Shown here: positions 11,336 through 22,372 of the stretch, in pieces
How the letters are laid out: the number at the start of each line of letters is the position of its first letter
Position numbering within the stretch: the first letter of the stretch is position 1
Origin: Ophiura sarsii
Lineage: Eukaryota > Echinodermata > Ophiuroidea > Amphilepidida > Ophiuridae
DNA length: 64,000 nucleotides
NCBI GenBank assembly: GCA_035610835.1
Contig: CM069441.1
Span: 86,687,574 to 86,751,573 of the forward strand
Reading direction: 5' to 3'
Notes under the pieces: generated by a model
What the model saw: only the letters and a program-made list of their open reading frames with translations
What the model was told of the DNA's origin: nothing
Databases searched by the model: none
Program-made: the position numbers and the translations under genes

Positions 11336-11443
11336 ATGCTGAAGCATGCGTGTGGACATTGTTTTTTGCCGTAGTGAATCGTAGTGTAGGAAGGTTAGGG
11401 TTTTAATTTAAAGAACATTAAAGTGTATTAAAATCAAATTGTA

Positions 11444-12236
11444 GGGGAAGGTGGGGTAATGGCGGACACCTTTTGTTAGAGAGGTATAACACACATATAA
11501 TACGTCATATAACAATAAAAATCATGTAAACACAAAGCACTGTGAAGGTTCTACCTTTTATCAAGTTTTTATCAACTCATCATTTTGATATTCGAAGCTA
11601 CGACGCAATAAAAAAAATGGCGTCGTCCGGCATTACCCCACACTCTGGGGGTAATCCCGGACCGTATTTATCAATGGCAGCTCCCTTTTTATTGGAATAT
11701 AGCATTTCAATGGGAGTTAAAAAATACCCTTTTTAAAAGTGTAGCAGAAATCAAAGAACAATGTCACATATGTATACATTATGGTCAACAACTATTACCG
11801 ATTTATGATGTTAAATTGACCACGCCCATATTGGTTACCATGGAAACGGTACATGTCCGGGATTACCCCAATCCATGTACAATGTATGGGCACATCCTCT
11901 CTTATTATTATGCTCATCATTGTGACTCCGAATTCATTTCTTTTTTATCAGAAGGTATCATACATTACATAAAAAAATAATAAGACTTTGTTTTCCTTGA
12001 TGTAGAAATACCAGTTTCAAAGAGAAATTAATGCACCAAAATATCAACTTGCCCAAAAAGTGATTTTTGTAATTCTCGCGAGAATTTGCGAGACAACCAT
12101 CCCATTTAGGTTTTGTGTGATTTCAATGGAGAGGCACCTAACATCATAGGGTGGCAAAATACCACCTTCTTTCACCTGCCTTTAGATACAGCCCTGTCCG
12201 CGATTACCCCGCGTCCGCCATTACCCCACCTTCCCC
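11444..12236. mobile_element. TA-target MITE with GGGGAAGGTGGGG ends
   Basis: Ends GGGGAAGGTGGGGTAATGGC and its exact inverse, with TA on both sides (11442-11443, 12237-12238). Internal copies of the motif GTAATCCCGGACC/GGGATTACCCC occur in both orientations. No transposase ORF longer than 65 codons is present. 12240-12460 holds nothing recognisable. Confidence 0.85.
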
Positions 12237-12469
12237 TATAGTATTTTTCTTCACTATGTGTCTGAAGCCAAAAAGAAAAAAGAAAAAAAAGAAAAGGTAA
12301 TCGACCTACCGACCCACTTTTTTCAACTCTTGTTTGGGCAAACATGTACCCAATCAATGTACCACAAATCAGTATTGAAAGTGAAGGGCATTTGAAAACA
12401 CTCGGGGACAAGATTTACAATCTTCCTTTTATTTAAAGTCAGGATATTAACGCCAAGGCCCCTGTTTCC

Positions 12470-12730
12470 TTGGGACAATGTGTGTACAGCCGGCCACAGA
12501 CCGGGATGATCCCCTACTCTTTACGAAGGAATCTGTGACCTTTTAACATGCTCTGATTTTTGCTCTTCCGATACACAGGATCATTTCTATGTGACTTCCG
12601 AACCACAAGGCAATTGAGACTAAGTACCTCACCCAAGGATACAGACATGTTGGACCTAGCTGGGACTCGAACTCACAACCTTTGTATTGTGAGACCTGTG
12701 TCCTATCCAATAGACCGCACATGCTCTCCT
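12470..12730 (-). repeat. tRNA-headed SINE, minus strand
   Basis: On the minus strand the B box GTTCGAGTCC (12672-12663) is perfect and the A box CGGTCTATTGG (12717-12707) differs at one base, with tRNA-like spacing. The remaining body extends to about 12470. The arms do not pair well enough for a tRNA gene. Confidence 0.6.
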
Positions 12731-12773
12731 TAAATTTAAATTAAAATGCTATGTTCTATAAATAAACAAGGTA

Positions 12774-13000
12774 TCAAGTGTCGGTACAGGCAGGCACATA
12801 CAATACAATGTAACTGGTGATGGAATCGAACCACCTAACTTGATCTACATTATAGGTCAAGTTGTACCTTACCCCAGTACGGTTTGATGTGTGCCATGCA
12901 CCTAAACTACAATACCAAAATTGCAGCATCAGGGGACAAAAAAAAAGGCTAGTAAAGGGGAACACATAATAATTTTTGAAAATTCCTGATTTTTTTAAAA
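12774..13000 (-). repeat. SINE-like repeat with pol III boxes, copy 2
   Basis: This is the inverted counterpart of 10162-10388. Minus-strand TAGTTTAGGTG and GGTTCGATTCC preserve both promoter boxes. Adjacent 13001-14000 shows no gene; a perfect 10-bp stem with a CAAA loop (TACCGTGTAA...TTACACGGTA) is at 14007-14030. Confidence 0.7.
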
Positions 13001-14181
13001 ACAACGTCGAACGAAAAAACTAACCACTGACCCAACCAACCCAATTTGTCACTTGAAACAGGTTTTTTTTGTCGCCTAAGGCTAATGCACATTACATTGC
13101 AAAATTACTACAATTTAGCCTGTGTGTTTAACAAGACTAGAGTCTAGACTAGAGAGCGCTAGTCATAATGCAAGTGCTGCATCATTTGTAAAAGTATACC
13201 TTCATTACAATTAACATACCCCCAGAAAACGGAAAATACCCTATGACTGAGTAGGCCGATGCCCTAGTATGATGAACAAAACCAACTGATGACCAAATTA
13301 CTCTAACTTCTAAGTATGACTTGAGGTACTAATTTATAATATAATATTTTATAAGCTTACTTTTTTCGCTTTTTTAATTTAATGTTTTTGGCTTTAGTCT
13401 AGGTTTAAGCCTTCATCATTCGACATTTTCGGCATTTTCTTACATGAGATTATGAGTTTTGTTTGGAATCGCTGACGACTCGACTGCCGGCTTGTCTGAA
13501 AAAGATGGCTCATTAGCTGATCTTCTAGTATTATAAGATTATAATAACATTTTATTAACAATGATCGCTACCATTTGTAGTTGATCGGCGTGTTTAGTTT
13601 CTTATGAATGATCAATTTATTTCCGGGTTCAAGTCCGTTGCTACGTACATGTATCTCAAGTACGTTTTAGGTACGTTTTCATTGACCCCAGAAATACGTC
13701 ATTACTGATTAGCCAATCAACGTATCGAAACAAACAGCACCCGCCTGCGCCTATGGTTAGTGTCGGGCCGTGTGTGTGGAAGACCATAAGCGCAGGGAAC
13801 CAGCGTACCTGGAACCGGGCTCATACCACCTCCTCACCAGGTCCTCACCGGCCGAAACGCTTGGGTACCGACCGAACCGCCTTGATAACGTCATCAAACT
13901 GCCCTGTATAAGCTGAGCGCTCAAGCTCGCCGCTTCGCTCACATTCCGGGAATCTCTGTAAAATACATTTGTACTCACATGTATCCGTGTGAGCTGGCCG
14001 GCCCATTACCGTGTAACAAATTACACGGTAGCACACGGTGATGTCACACGGTGGGCCGTTTCCCGTCCGTTGAACACGTTGCCGGTCATCCGCGCCCGGC
14101 AGGAAGTTTGACCATTCTCAAAACTCTTGCCGGGTGAGTAAAAGCGGCGGCAAACGGTGAGAGCCCGGTTTCAGGACGGTA

Positions 14182-15557
14182 CCCAGCTAACCATATTACG
14201 TTGTTGGAACGTCGTGACAACGTTTCACTTTCGTTTTTAGAACGTTGTGATCAAACGTTAGAAGAACGTTAAAAACGTTAGAAAACGTTAGGAGAACGTT
14301 TATTTGTCGACACATTTTTACGTCTTATGAACGTTAGTCTTGAACGTTTTCACAACGTTATAACAACGTCCCAAACGTTTAAAAAACTTTCTTCAAATTC
14401 TGTTAGTTATACCATTACGTCCAAATGACGTTTTTATAACCTATTTATTACGTTGTTGGAACGTCGTGACAACGTGTCACTTTCGTTCTTGGAACATTAT
14501 GATTAAACGTTCAAAGAACGTTTATTTGTCGACACATTTTTATGTTGTATGAACGTTAGTCTTGAACGTTTTCACAACGTTATCCCAAACGTTTAAAAAA
14601 CGTTCATCAAATTCGGTTAGTTACACCATGGCAACCAGGAAATGGTAGTGGTATTATAGAAAGGGGGGGGCGGGCTGCAGGGGCATTGACCTTTTCATGT
14701 GTATGTTCTTGCACAATGTAGGCCTATATGGCAGTAGTGAACAATCATTTGTCTTTAGCCATACATATGAGAACTTACGTATACATATCAAAATACTTTC
14801 TATGGTGTTAAAAGCTGTTAAATGTAATATATCGACTTAAATTTTTTAAAAAATAGGTTTAAATAAATAAAAGGTGCAAATTAGCTCATTACCATAATTT
14901 AAAGGTTACAAACGAGCACCGGTGCTAATTTTTGTACCATTGCAATTATGCTAATGAGCTATTTCCACAATTTACTCGACTCATGTAAGGCCAGGTAAAA
15001 TATGCAAATTAGCGATTACAGCCCAGGTAACATAATTTGGTTGTGTAAACGTTATATGAACGTCGTGATGAAGCCAGATGTGAGTGATTAAAAAAATGAT
15101 GTAAAACAGTTACATGTTTACGGCGAAAAATTAAGCGCGCGAAAGTGAAAATCGTCTGATAATAAAATTAATAGGCCTAAATAAATAAAATAATAAAAAA
15201 TAAATAAAGAAATAAAAAGAAATAAAACATTATGTAAACGTTTCCGATGATCAACATGCAACGTTCAGAGAACGTTTTAATCACGTTTCCAAGAACCAAC
15301 CTAAAACAAACAAACCGCAACGTCATAATAACGTTGTAAGAACGTTTATAATGACAACCTAACCACAACCTAAGTGCAACCAAACTAGAACTAAACTGCA
15401 ACGGTCAGAGAACGTTTTGCTCACGTTTCAACTGACCAACTTAAAACAACCAAATCACAACCAAACCGTAACGTTATAAAAACGTTGTTAAAACGTTTTA
15501 AATGACGCAAACTGCAACCTAGGTGCAACGTTGCGGAAACGTTCTGTGTTTGCTGGG
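14182..15557. mobile_element. AACGTT-rich inverted-repeat element with TA flanks
   Basis: Ends CCCAGCTAAC and, inverted, CCCAGCAAACACAG, flanked by TA at 14180-14181 and 15558-15559. Both subterminal regions are studded with the palindrome AACGTT (more than 30 occurrences). The left region contains a direct duplication: 14190-14400 is repeated at about 14447-14605. The AACGTT-free centre (14640-15230) is AT-rich and non-coding. Superfamily unknown. Confidence 0.75.
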
Positions 15558-15582
15558 TATACAGTAGTTATTCAATGTTGTG

Positions 15583-15872
15583 GATCTTCCTTTCAACCTC
15601 CTATACAGTCGATCAACAGCTCTCCATGATAGCTTTGTGATGATCTTCCCTTTCAATCTCTTATACATCAGCTCTCCTATCAATAGCTTGTGATCTTCCC
15701 TTTCAGTCTCCTTTACAGTTATCGGCTATCCGACCAACGGTGTGATCTTACCTTTCAACATACAGTTTAATATTGCCTCTCATCCGATAGCTGTGTGTGA
15801 TTCTCCCTATAACCTCCTATACAATATCAGATCTGCTATCAATGTGTGATCTTCCCGTGTCAACCTCCTGAT
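15583..15872. repeat. Degenerate ~50-59 bp tandem repeat, six units
   Basis: The motif GATCTTCCCTTTCAACCTCC followed by TATACAG recurs with starts at 15583, 15642, 15692, 15744, 15799 and 15848. Units are diverged and vary in length. Confidence 0.75.
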
Positions 15873-15936
15873 GATACAATTATCAGATTTGCTATACCAC
15901 TTCATTGCTCTCCTATCAATAGCAGGGGCGCCCGTG

Positions 15937-15961
15937 GTGGGGGGGGGGGGGGGGGGGGGGT
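15937..15961. repeat. Poly-G tract (over 20 G)
   Basis: An uninterrupted G run of more than 20 bases. Comparable runs occur at about 17834-17867, 22493-22513 (C), 24704-24725 (C), 28551-28569 (C) and 29112-29130 (G). Exact lengths are unreliable in any assembly. Confidence 0.9.
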
Positions 15962-16306
15962 GTACTCGACTTTCATTTTGGTAGGAGTGTACGGCCCGAA
16001 GGGCCGAAACTGGGGCTTATACGGAACTGAACGGTCGCCGAAATTGGCCCGGGGTCTTAGAGAACTGAATTCTTATACAAAATTGTGTCTTATGAACTGA
16101 ATTTTAGCCAAAAATGTGCCTTTGAATTCATACGGGCCAAATTTGAGGCTACATAACTCAAATTCATAAGATTTTCACACATTTGATGATTTTTGGTGAA
16201 GTGCCAATGGATGAAAAGGCCATGGAACTGCCAGTGGATGAAAAGGGGCCACGGAGCGGCCCGGGGGAGCGGCCGAGGATGCGTGAAAAGACACCCTTAG
16301 GCTTAA

Positions 16307-16881
16307 AGGGGCACTAAGAGATGTGTTGGAGGCTGCGCCCTCAATTATGATAAAAACTGAGATAAGATATTGTTATAATTGTATTACATGTATGAACCTA
16401 CACCTATAAGGATTAAGGAAAATCAGCTCTCTTTGTACAAGAAAACGTCGATTCAAAAATGTTCGTACAGCCGGGACGCGATTTTTTTTTTACTAGTAAA
16501 CATTTGAATGGGCTCACATGTAAAATCAGTTTACTTTTCTTTTTTCTTTTTTGAAAAATCATTTTATTCAGTGAGTTTTGCTTTATTCCGTATTAAAACG
16601 AAATAAATAAATTTTACAAATGTTTACTAGTAAAAAAAAAATCGCAGCCGGGACGAGCATTTTACGTCCGACAGTATCCCACTGCAGTACGCGTGATACA
16701 TAACGCGAACCATATTTGCATAGAGGGCGTTTTTCAATAAATAGCGATGATATTGTTTTTAATCAAGTTTTGCTGTATTTTTGTTAGTAGAAACAACAAT
16801 AATCGCAATTTTTAATGTTCATCTTGAATTCTGAAGTAAATTTTTAAACATTTAAAATTGTCAACACCACTTAATGTCCCT
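16307..16881 (+). mobile_element. TTAA-target MITE (AGGGGCACTAAG family), copy 1
   Basis: Ends AGGGGCACTAAGAGATG and, inverted, AGGGACATTAAG, flanked by TTAA at 16303-16306 and 16882-16885. A second copy lies inverted at 27699-28094 with one TTAA-flanked end. This copy carries a nested element (16478-16645) that the other copy lacks. Confidence 0.88.
16478..16645. mobile_element. Nested short-TIR element with 9-bp target duplication (Mutator-like)
   Basis: Near-perfect ends GCGATTTTTTTTTTACTAGT and its inverse continue as a TIR of about 29 bp. It is flanked by AGCCGGGAC on both sides (16469-16477, 16646-16654). The duplication can be read as 9-11 bp because the GCG/CGC ends overlap it. Nine-base duplications are usual for Mutator-like elements. 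The sister host copy near 27.9 kb is uninterrupted at this position. Confidence 0.85.
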
Positions 16882-16885
16882 TTAA

Positions 16886-17545
16886 GGGCCGCACTGATCA
16901 CTGCTGATACCTAGTGAGTACGGTAGTTTTCTGTTACAAGTAAGCGTTTTCCAAGACTTTTTGGGTGGCGGGCCAAAGCCCGCCAACCTAATAGCATAGA
17001 ATTGCATATTCTTGCACATTTAGGTCTTTCTACATATACATGGAGGCTGCCATTTTGTTTTTAGTAGGCCTATATGGAAAATTGTCTAAATTATTTTGTA
17101 GTCTTTTTAATTACATGTACCTATGCAGTTTACTTTAACAGTCCTGCAGTCTGTGATGGAGTCAAACCTATATTTGTTTAGCCTTGATGATTCAATCAGA
17201 GAGATGTTATTAGACTCCCAACAGAATTTTTATATAATAAACAAATAAATTCTACTTCAACCATAGTTTTACTAAAGAATATTGGCCATATTAAATTGAA
17301 TATAATTCTAATCAAATTAATTGAATATATATGACATATTTAAAACTTAAATTGAATGTAAAATGTATTCATTTCTATATTTCTATATTTACTTATTTAC
17401 TTTTTATATTATTAATTATTTACATAATTATTCATTTATTTAATCATTTTTTATTTATTAATGTTTTCTCATGTTTATTTGTTTTAATTTCTTTATTTTA
17501 TAAGTAATTTTTAATATTTTAATTTTTAATATGCGTGTATTTTTC
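16886..17545. other. AT-rich non-coding stretch
   Basis: No gene or defined repeat. 17260-17545 is strongly AT-rich low-complexity sequence (TTTA/ATTT runs), ending abruptly at the GC-rich palindrome. Confidence 0.7.
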
Positions 17546-17700
17546 TAGTCCGTCGAGAAGTCCCCTCGCCCAGTGAGCTATAGAGCGCCCCCACACGAGA
17601 ACCGACAGGCCCGAGCCGAAGTCGCCTTCGGCTCGGGCCTGTCGGTTCTCGCTGGTGGCGCTCTATACCTCACTGGGCGAGGAGACTTCTCGACGGACTA
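17546..17700. mobile_element. 155-bp near-perfect GC-rich palindrome (foldback element or hairpin)
   Basis: Two arms of about 75 bp, starting TAGTCCGTCGAGAAGTC and ending with its inverse, enclose a TCGC loop. Only about five single-base differences or bulges separate the arms. It is GC-rich and sits directly against AT-rich sequence. A full foldback MITE is most likely. A transcript would form a long, very stable hairpin. Confidence 0.85.
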
Positions 17701-17723
17701 CTATTTACTGACAGAGATTATTG

Positions 17724-18009
17724 CAGGGCCGTCAGACACTTTTGCCCAAGGGGGGTGCGTTTTCACCTAAAATTTTCGTAAAAGGTTACCCCAAAAATTT
17801 TCCAAGTCAGTCACCTCGTGAATTTCACGTAAGTGGGGGGTGGTGGGGGGGGGGGGGGGGGGGGGGGTTGAAGTCAAAAAATTTCGCACGTCAATTTTTT
17901 TTCGCACGGACACATAATTTCGCAGTCCAAAAAACGCTGTAGTCAATGTTATCAAGGGGGGTGCGTCCGCACCAAACGCACCGCCCCCCCCCCCCATCTG
18001 ACGGCCCTG
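17724..18009. mobile_element. MITE with CAGGGCCGTCAGA ends
   Basis: Ends CAGGGCCGTCAGA and exact inverse TCTGACGGCCCTG. TATTG is present on both sides (17719-17723, 18010-18014). Inside are a G run of over 20 bases and two copies of a GGGGGGTGCGT motif in the same orientation. An 8-bp duplication was looked for and not found, so the hAT assignment is weak. Confidence 0.7.
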
Positions 18010-18449
18010 TATTGGCTCGGGGCGCGGGCTAAGATGTCCCCGGCCTTTCAGCTCTTTACTAAGAAACGGTCATTTTTCTGATCTTTAAAAAGATCACAAA
18101 ACAATTCTGCACCGTAAAATGTACGAAACGTGTAACGTGATTCCCGGTGTTCTTTCTTCGTATTCAAAGGGGTAACACATGATCGTTCCAGGATCTTGAA
18201 ATACCTCCCTATTTGACGGTGTTTTGCGGACAATTTGTGCTAACTTTTACCCCCCTTTTCGCCCAAAATCACGCCATTTTGTCTTAAAATAACCCCTCTT
18301 TTTCACCATTTCGAGGACACTTTCTAAGTATAGATCCCCTTTTTGTGCAAAAACAAGGACCCACACTTGGTTCAATACCCCTTTTTCATATCCCAGGACA
18401 ATAGATATAGTGGCACACACAAACAATACACATTCTTACATTCCATTTC

Positions 18450-18612
18450 TTTTTCGCGCGGGCATAGCCTCCAAAAAACACCCTAATTACTTTTAATCGC
18501 GGACATAGCTTTCAAAATGACCCTATTCTTTTGGAAATCGCGGACTTAGCATCCAAAAACACCCCTAATTTTAGGAAATCGCGGACATTGTACGATACGA
18601 AAAACACCCCTT
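18450..18612. repeat. Four-unit 41-42 bp degenerate tandem repeat
   Basis: AATCGCGGACATAGC-type units followed by CCAAAAACACCCCTAA recur with CGCGG at 18456, 18498, 18539 and 18580. The wider 18018-18450 stretch is C-rich on this strand with recurring CCCCTTTTT but no clear period. Confidence 0.65.
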
Positions 18613-18660
18613 TTCCGCAATTTTTTGAACGATCATGCGTACCCATATAATAGGCCTATA

Positions 18661-19226
18661 GGGACCGTTCATTATTTATGCTGGAGGGGCGGTTGGGTAA
18701 ACTATAGGGGGGTCATGTAACTTTCATAAGCCTATGTTGAAATGGGGGGGGGGGGGGTGGGTGATGTAACTTGTTATTCTTAAACAGGGGGAGGGGTTGT
18801 GTAACATTTTTAAACTATAAAGAGGGTGGTGGTGATTGGGGTGATTTTAGAAGCTATTTTGGAGTGAATGCAATTTTTTTCTGCGCTTCGCATATATTAC
18901 ACAATTTCCGCTCGCTACGCTCGCCATTACTAATTTCACACAATAAAAAGAACTGACCATCATAAGTATTGGCCGTTCAGATAGGGCACAAACAGAATTT
19001 GCCAACATATCCATGAACAAAATTCCAAAGGTAAAGACAGCCCCCATATTAAGTATGTGACAAGTTGATTTTTTACAGGGAGGGGGTAGGGGTGTGGGTT
19101 GTGTAAAAAGCTACTGGTTAGCAGGGGGGTCATGTAATTTTCAGTTTCAGCTGTATAGGTAATTTTAACATACGAGTCTCGAAATTTGTCCCAACCGCCC
19201 CTCCACCATAAATAATGAACGGTCCC
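18661..19226. mobile_element. TIR element with GGGACCGTTCATTATTTATG ends
   Basis: The ends match over about 36 bp with one or two differences. They resemble the GGGAGCGTTCAT ends of the Harbinger-like family but are distinct. Flanks ATA and CAA do not form a convincing duplication. Non-coding; contains G-rich GGGGGGTCATGTAA motifs in both orientations. Confidence 0.75.
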
Positions 19227-19439
19227 CAAAGTCAATGTTGACTGAAACTACCGGGCGTGATTCAACATTCTCCCAATACTACAAGGCAATTGTACATGTA
19301 TGTAGGCCCGCATGGACTTAAATCATAATTAAGTTGATGTATACATGCACTCAATCGAGATTCGAAATCCCCTCCATGCACGCATACCACTGGCGTAAAA
19401 GGGGATTGCCTTTCTGAACATTGACTATGTCATAATTGC

Positions 19440-19536
19440 CCCATCAACGTTAAGCTGTTTTTAGTGCACATAGTGTCTACACGATATTATTAGATATCTG
19501 TAAGACTTACTTTGTAGCGCACAAACAAAATCCAAA
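19440..19536 (+). promoter_or_regulatory. Probable CEBPZ promoter/5' UTR region
   Basis: The ATG at 19537 sits in AAAATGG, a good initiation context. No TATA box stands out. The transcription start is not visible from sequence; the region is assigned only by its position upstream of exon 1. Confidence 0.35.
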
Positions 19537-19662
19537 ATGGCGACAACCAGTAAAGAAAAACGTCGCTCGAAAACGAAGGCATTTAAACCAAACAAAAGAA
19601 TCGATGATGATAATTTGAAGACTAAGTTTCGAAAAGATGTCTTAGAACTGGGAGGTGATGAA
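19537..19662 (+). CDS. CEBPZ: CEBPZ exon 1 (start codon)
   Basis: ATG in a good context, 42 codons, then GAA|GTAAGT, ending in phase 0. The N-terminus is basic (MATTSKEKRRSKTKAFK), fitting a nucleolar protein. It ends VLELGGDE, which joins without a gap to EDLQLL of exon 2. The combination aligns with the vertebrate CEBPZ segment around VLRLGG. The exon was found by reading; it is too short for a standard ORF threshold. Confidence 0.85.
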
Positions 19663-19715
19663 GTAAGTAACATTCTAGTGCATTTAGATAGCTAAGAAAC
19701 CAGTCGCATAAGTCG

Positions 19716-19721
19716 CACGTG
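19716..19721. promoter_or_regulatory. Canonical E-box CACGTG in 5' part of intron 1
   Basis: A perfect CACGTG lies 54 bp after the exon 1 donor. MYC/MAX-type factors bind such sites near the starts of ribosome-biogenesis genes in animals. That role here is inference. Confidence 0.35.
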
Positions 19722-20379
19722 TCGAAATAACGCCGGTGCCGTGCCAATGGCGATGAGTCTGCCGAATTTGGCAGACTTCATCAAAAGTTGCACTACTGGC
19801 CCCCAACTCCAAAATCCGACGCGAATTGGGCAATGTCTTGCTAGACGTCCCGTAACTCAAGTGCGCATGCTCAAACCAATTAATGATACGTTGTAGCCTA
19901 TACGGTTTATTCCGTACGGGACGTGAGGCAAGATATAGCCGCGAATTGTAAATTTAAAAATGCGACGCAAGCCCTCCCTTTCTTCTGCATGAAACTGCAC
20001 TGCGTTATGCGTTTTGTTTGGGCATGTTCAATGTTGGGCACACACACACAGACTAGTGTAGTCCCAATCGGTACCGTAGTGCAAGTGTATCTTCGATACA
20101 CGGTACCACTACCCTCCATAGATAGGGATGTTCATATTTTTTTTAGAAATGTTAAATTTAAATGTTATTAGTATTGATGGAAAGATCATGTAATCCCCTT
20201 TAAAATGAGTGCTTGATGAGTTAACTAGGTTAAGTATAAGTGAAGTTATGGAGCAAAATGTGCTGTAAAATTGATGGTTTTTATAACAGCGTTTCAATGC
20301 AAAAACTGTGATTCATTATATATGCCATGTTTAATGATGACCCATTGGGCTATTCCAGATAATACATACACCCCCCCTG

Positions 20380-20880
20380 TGGATGACACCGGATGTCCAG
20401 ACAAATATGACCATATTTTGCCGTGGATATCCAGACAAAAATGAAATTATATTGAATATTATCCACGGAATTATTCAGAGTTGATCCTCAGATATCCAGG
20501 TAATATTCATTATTTTTTGTATCGTATTCGCATATCACTGTGGATGACTCCGGATATCCGGACGAAAATATTCAGACTTCAGCAGAAATTCTGAACAGTC
20601 TTAAGTTTTGTATCGCATATCACTGACACTGTGGATGACTCCGGATATCCGGCAATATTCCGGATGACTCCGGATATCCGGCAATATTCCGACTTCACAG
20701 CAGGAATTCCGAACATTCGTGAGTTTTGTATCGCATATCACTGGTGGATCACTCCGGATATCCAGAAATATTCAGACTTTCAGCAGAAATTCTGACCATT
20801 CTTTTTCTGGATATCTGAGTCACAGTGGATGACTCGGATATCCAGAAAAATATCCAATTCATTCTTTGGCAATATCTACA
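20380..20880. repeat. Subterminal CCGGATATCCGG array, left
   Basis: TGGATGACTCCGGATATCCGG recurs at about 20540, 20632, 20663 and 20742, with degenerate forms elsewhere. It is separated by TTTTGTATCGCATATCACTG and AGCAGAAATTCTGA blocks. The repeat period is roughly 85-125 bp. Confidence 0.8.
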
Positions 20881-20939
20881 TTTTGTAAGTTCTAACAATA
20901 TCATTCATTATTATGGGCCTTCCACATAATAATAAAAGT

Positions 20940-21015
20940 GTGTACTTTTCCTATTTTTGTCCCTATTCACCCCCATGTCTCTATATTTACCCCGTTTTAT
21001 GGTATTGGGTATTGT
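20940..21015 (+). repeat. Short repeat shared with 28312-28385
   Basis: Both copies contain CCATTTTTGTCC/CCTATTTTTGTCC, then TATTCACC and CCCCGTTTTA. Both are on the plus strand and lie inside the candidate 9.6-kb element. A 16-bp inverted pair, ATGATACAAGAATA and its inverse, is at 21213-21260. 21270-22369 shows no recognisable feature. Confidence 0.5.
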
Positions 21016-22372
21016 GCACCAAAGTTTCTGGATGTACATTTGTCTGCATGTCCAATATTCAAAAAATATTGCCGTCCAATATTTTTGGTGTGGCGCAGAA
21101 GATGTGCGCGTGAGTATCCGCAGAGAAGGTCAGTTCGGGCTAAACTTATTTAGTTTTTATCAAAACATTCTTTATATAATAATAATAATAATTTAATTTT
21201 TTTGGGGGGTGCATGATACAAGAATAAATTGCACTCGCTATAAAAACATATTCTTGTATCACCCTCGAAGCCATTGGGTGTCCAGGTGAAAATGCTGTAA
21301 TACATCAATTTAATAATTTTAAGCATAAGGTACCCGCGGCCCTTATAAAACCCCCACTGAACATTTTGGGATGAGTACATGCGTGTATACATGTTGGGAT
21401 ATGTGAGATACAAACTTATCAAGCTGATAAAGCAGACATTTGTTAGTTTTATACAATCGCATCAGTAGCCAAACCAAGCTAAAAAAAATACAACGAAACT
21501 GAGAAAACCGGGGAGAAAACAGTCTTTATTTTGTTTAATTTCATTTAACTAGAGCCTTCATTCAGGAATTCAACCAATTGATATTTCACATTGTTTACAT
21601 TTCAGCCATCTATTTTTGGCAACTATAGTTATACATGTAACCACGCGATGACCTTCACGACCCCAGGCACATCAGTTTCCTTGCACTAGCTGCATGCCCT
21701 GCCAGTGTACTGCATGTGCAATGTACATGTAGTGGTAATAATAGTAAAAGGCACAACATTTACTTGTTGCAAGTTTCGAATTTGAATGTGTGGACAAGTG
21801 TGTGGATATAGCTTGCAATCTTTGTTAAATAAAATATTCACAAATCTCAACAACATTGTTTTAGCCTATTTCCAGCATGTTTTTGCACTAGATTATTATT
21901 GTGGATATATATCTCAGTTGTTGAAATAATAACTGGATGCATGGACTACATTAAAAAATATTAAAAAAATCAAAAGTGAAATATTATGTGCGCGAATAAA
22001 GAAAAAACATATCCTGTAATCCATGGATGGAACATCCAAGGCTATTTCACCAGTCTATGGGCTAACACACATCTAAATGGTTTTGTAAAAGAAAATAGCT
22101 GAGAGAGACTTGAGAGTATTTATAATGTTGGCAAAATGGCAACTTGCATAAAAGTTTCTATTATTATTGCATTTTGATAATATTTACAAGTATTTTCTGG
22201 GTCCAATACTTGGTAGCTTTAAATAACTTTAACTAATGTAAGGTTTTTGTTGAACAGTGATGATTTAATTACTAATTTTAAACATACTAGTATTTTTTTC
22301 TTCTTTCAGCTTCGACATGAAACAAAAATCAACATTTATATTATAATCACAATGAAAATAAATATTTACTAA

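Noticed and set aside
19300..19536. A divergent gene sharing the CEBPZ promoter (as with NDUFAF7 in vertebrates)
   Set aside because: No minus-strand exon resembling that protein could be read upstream of exon 1; the space is occupied by a mobile element.
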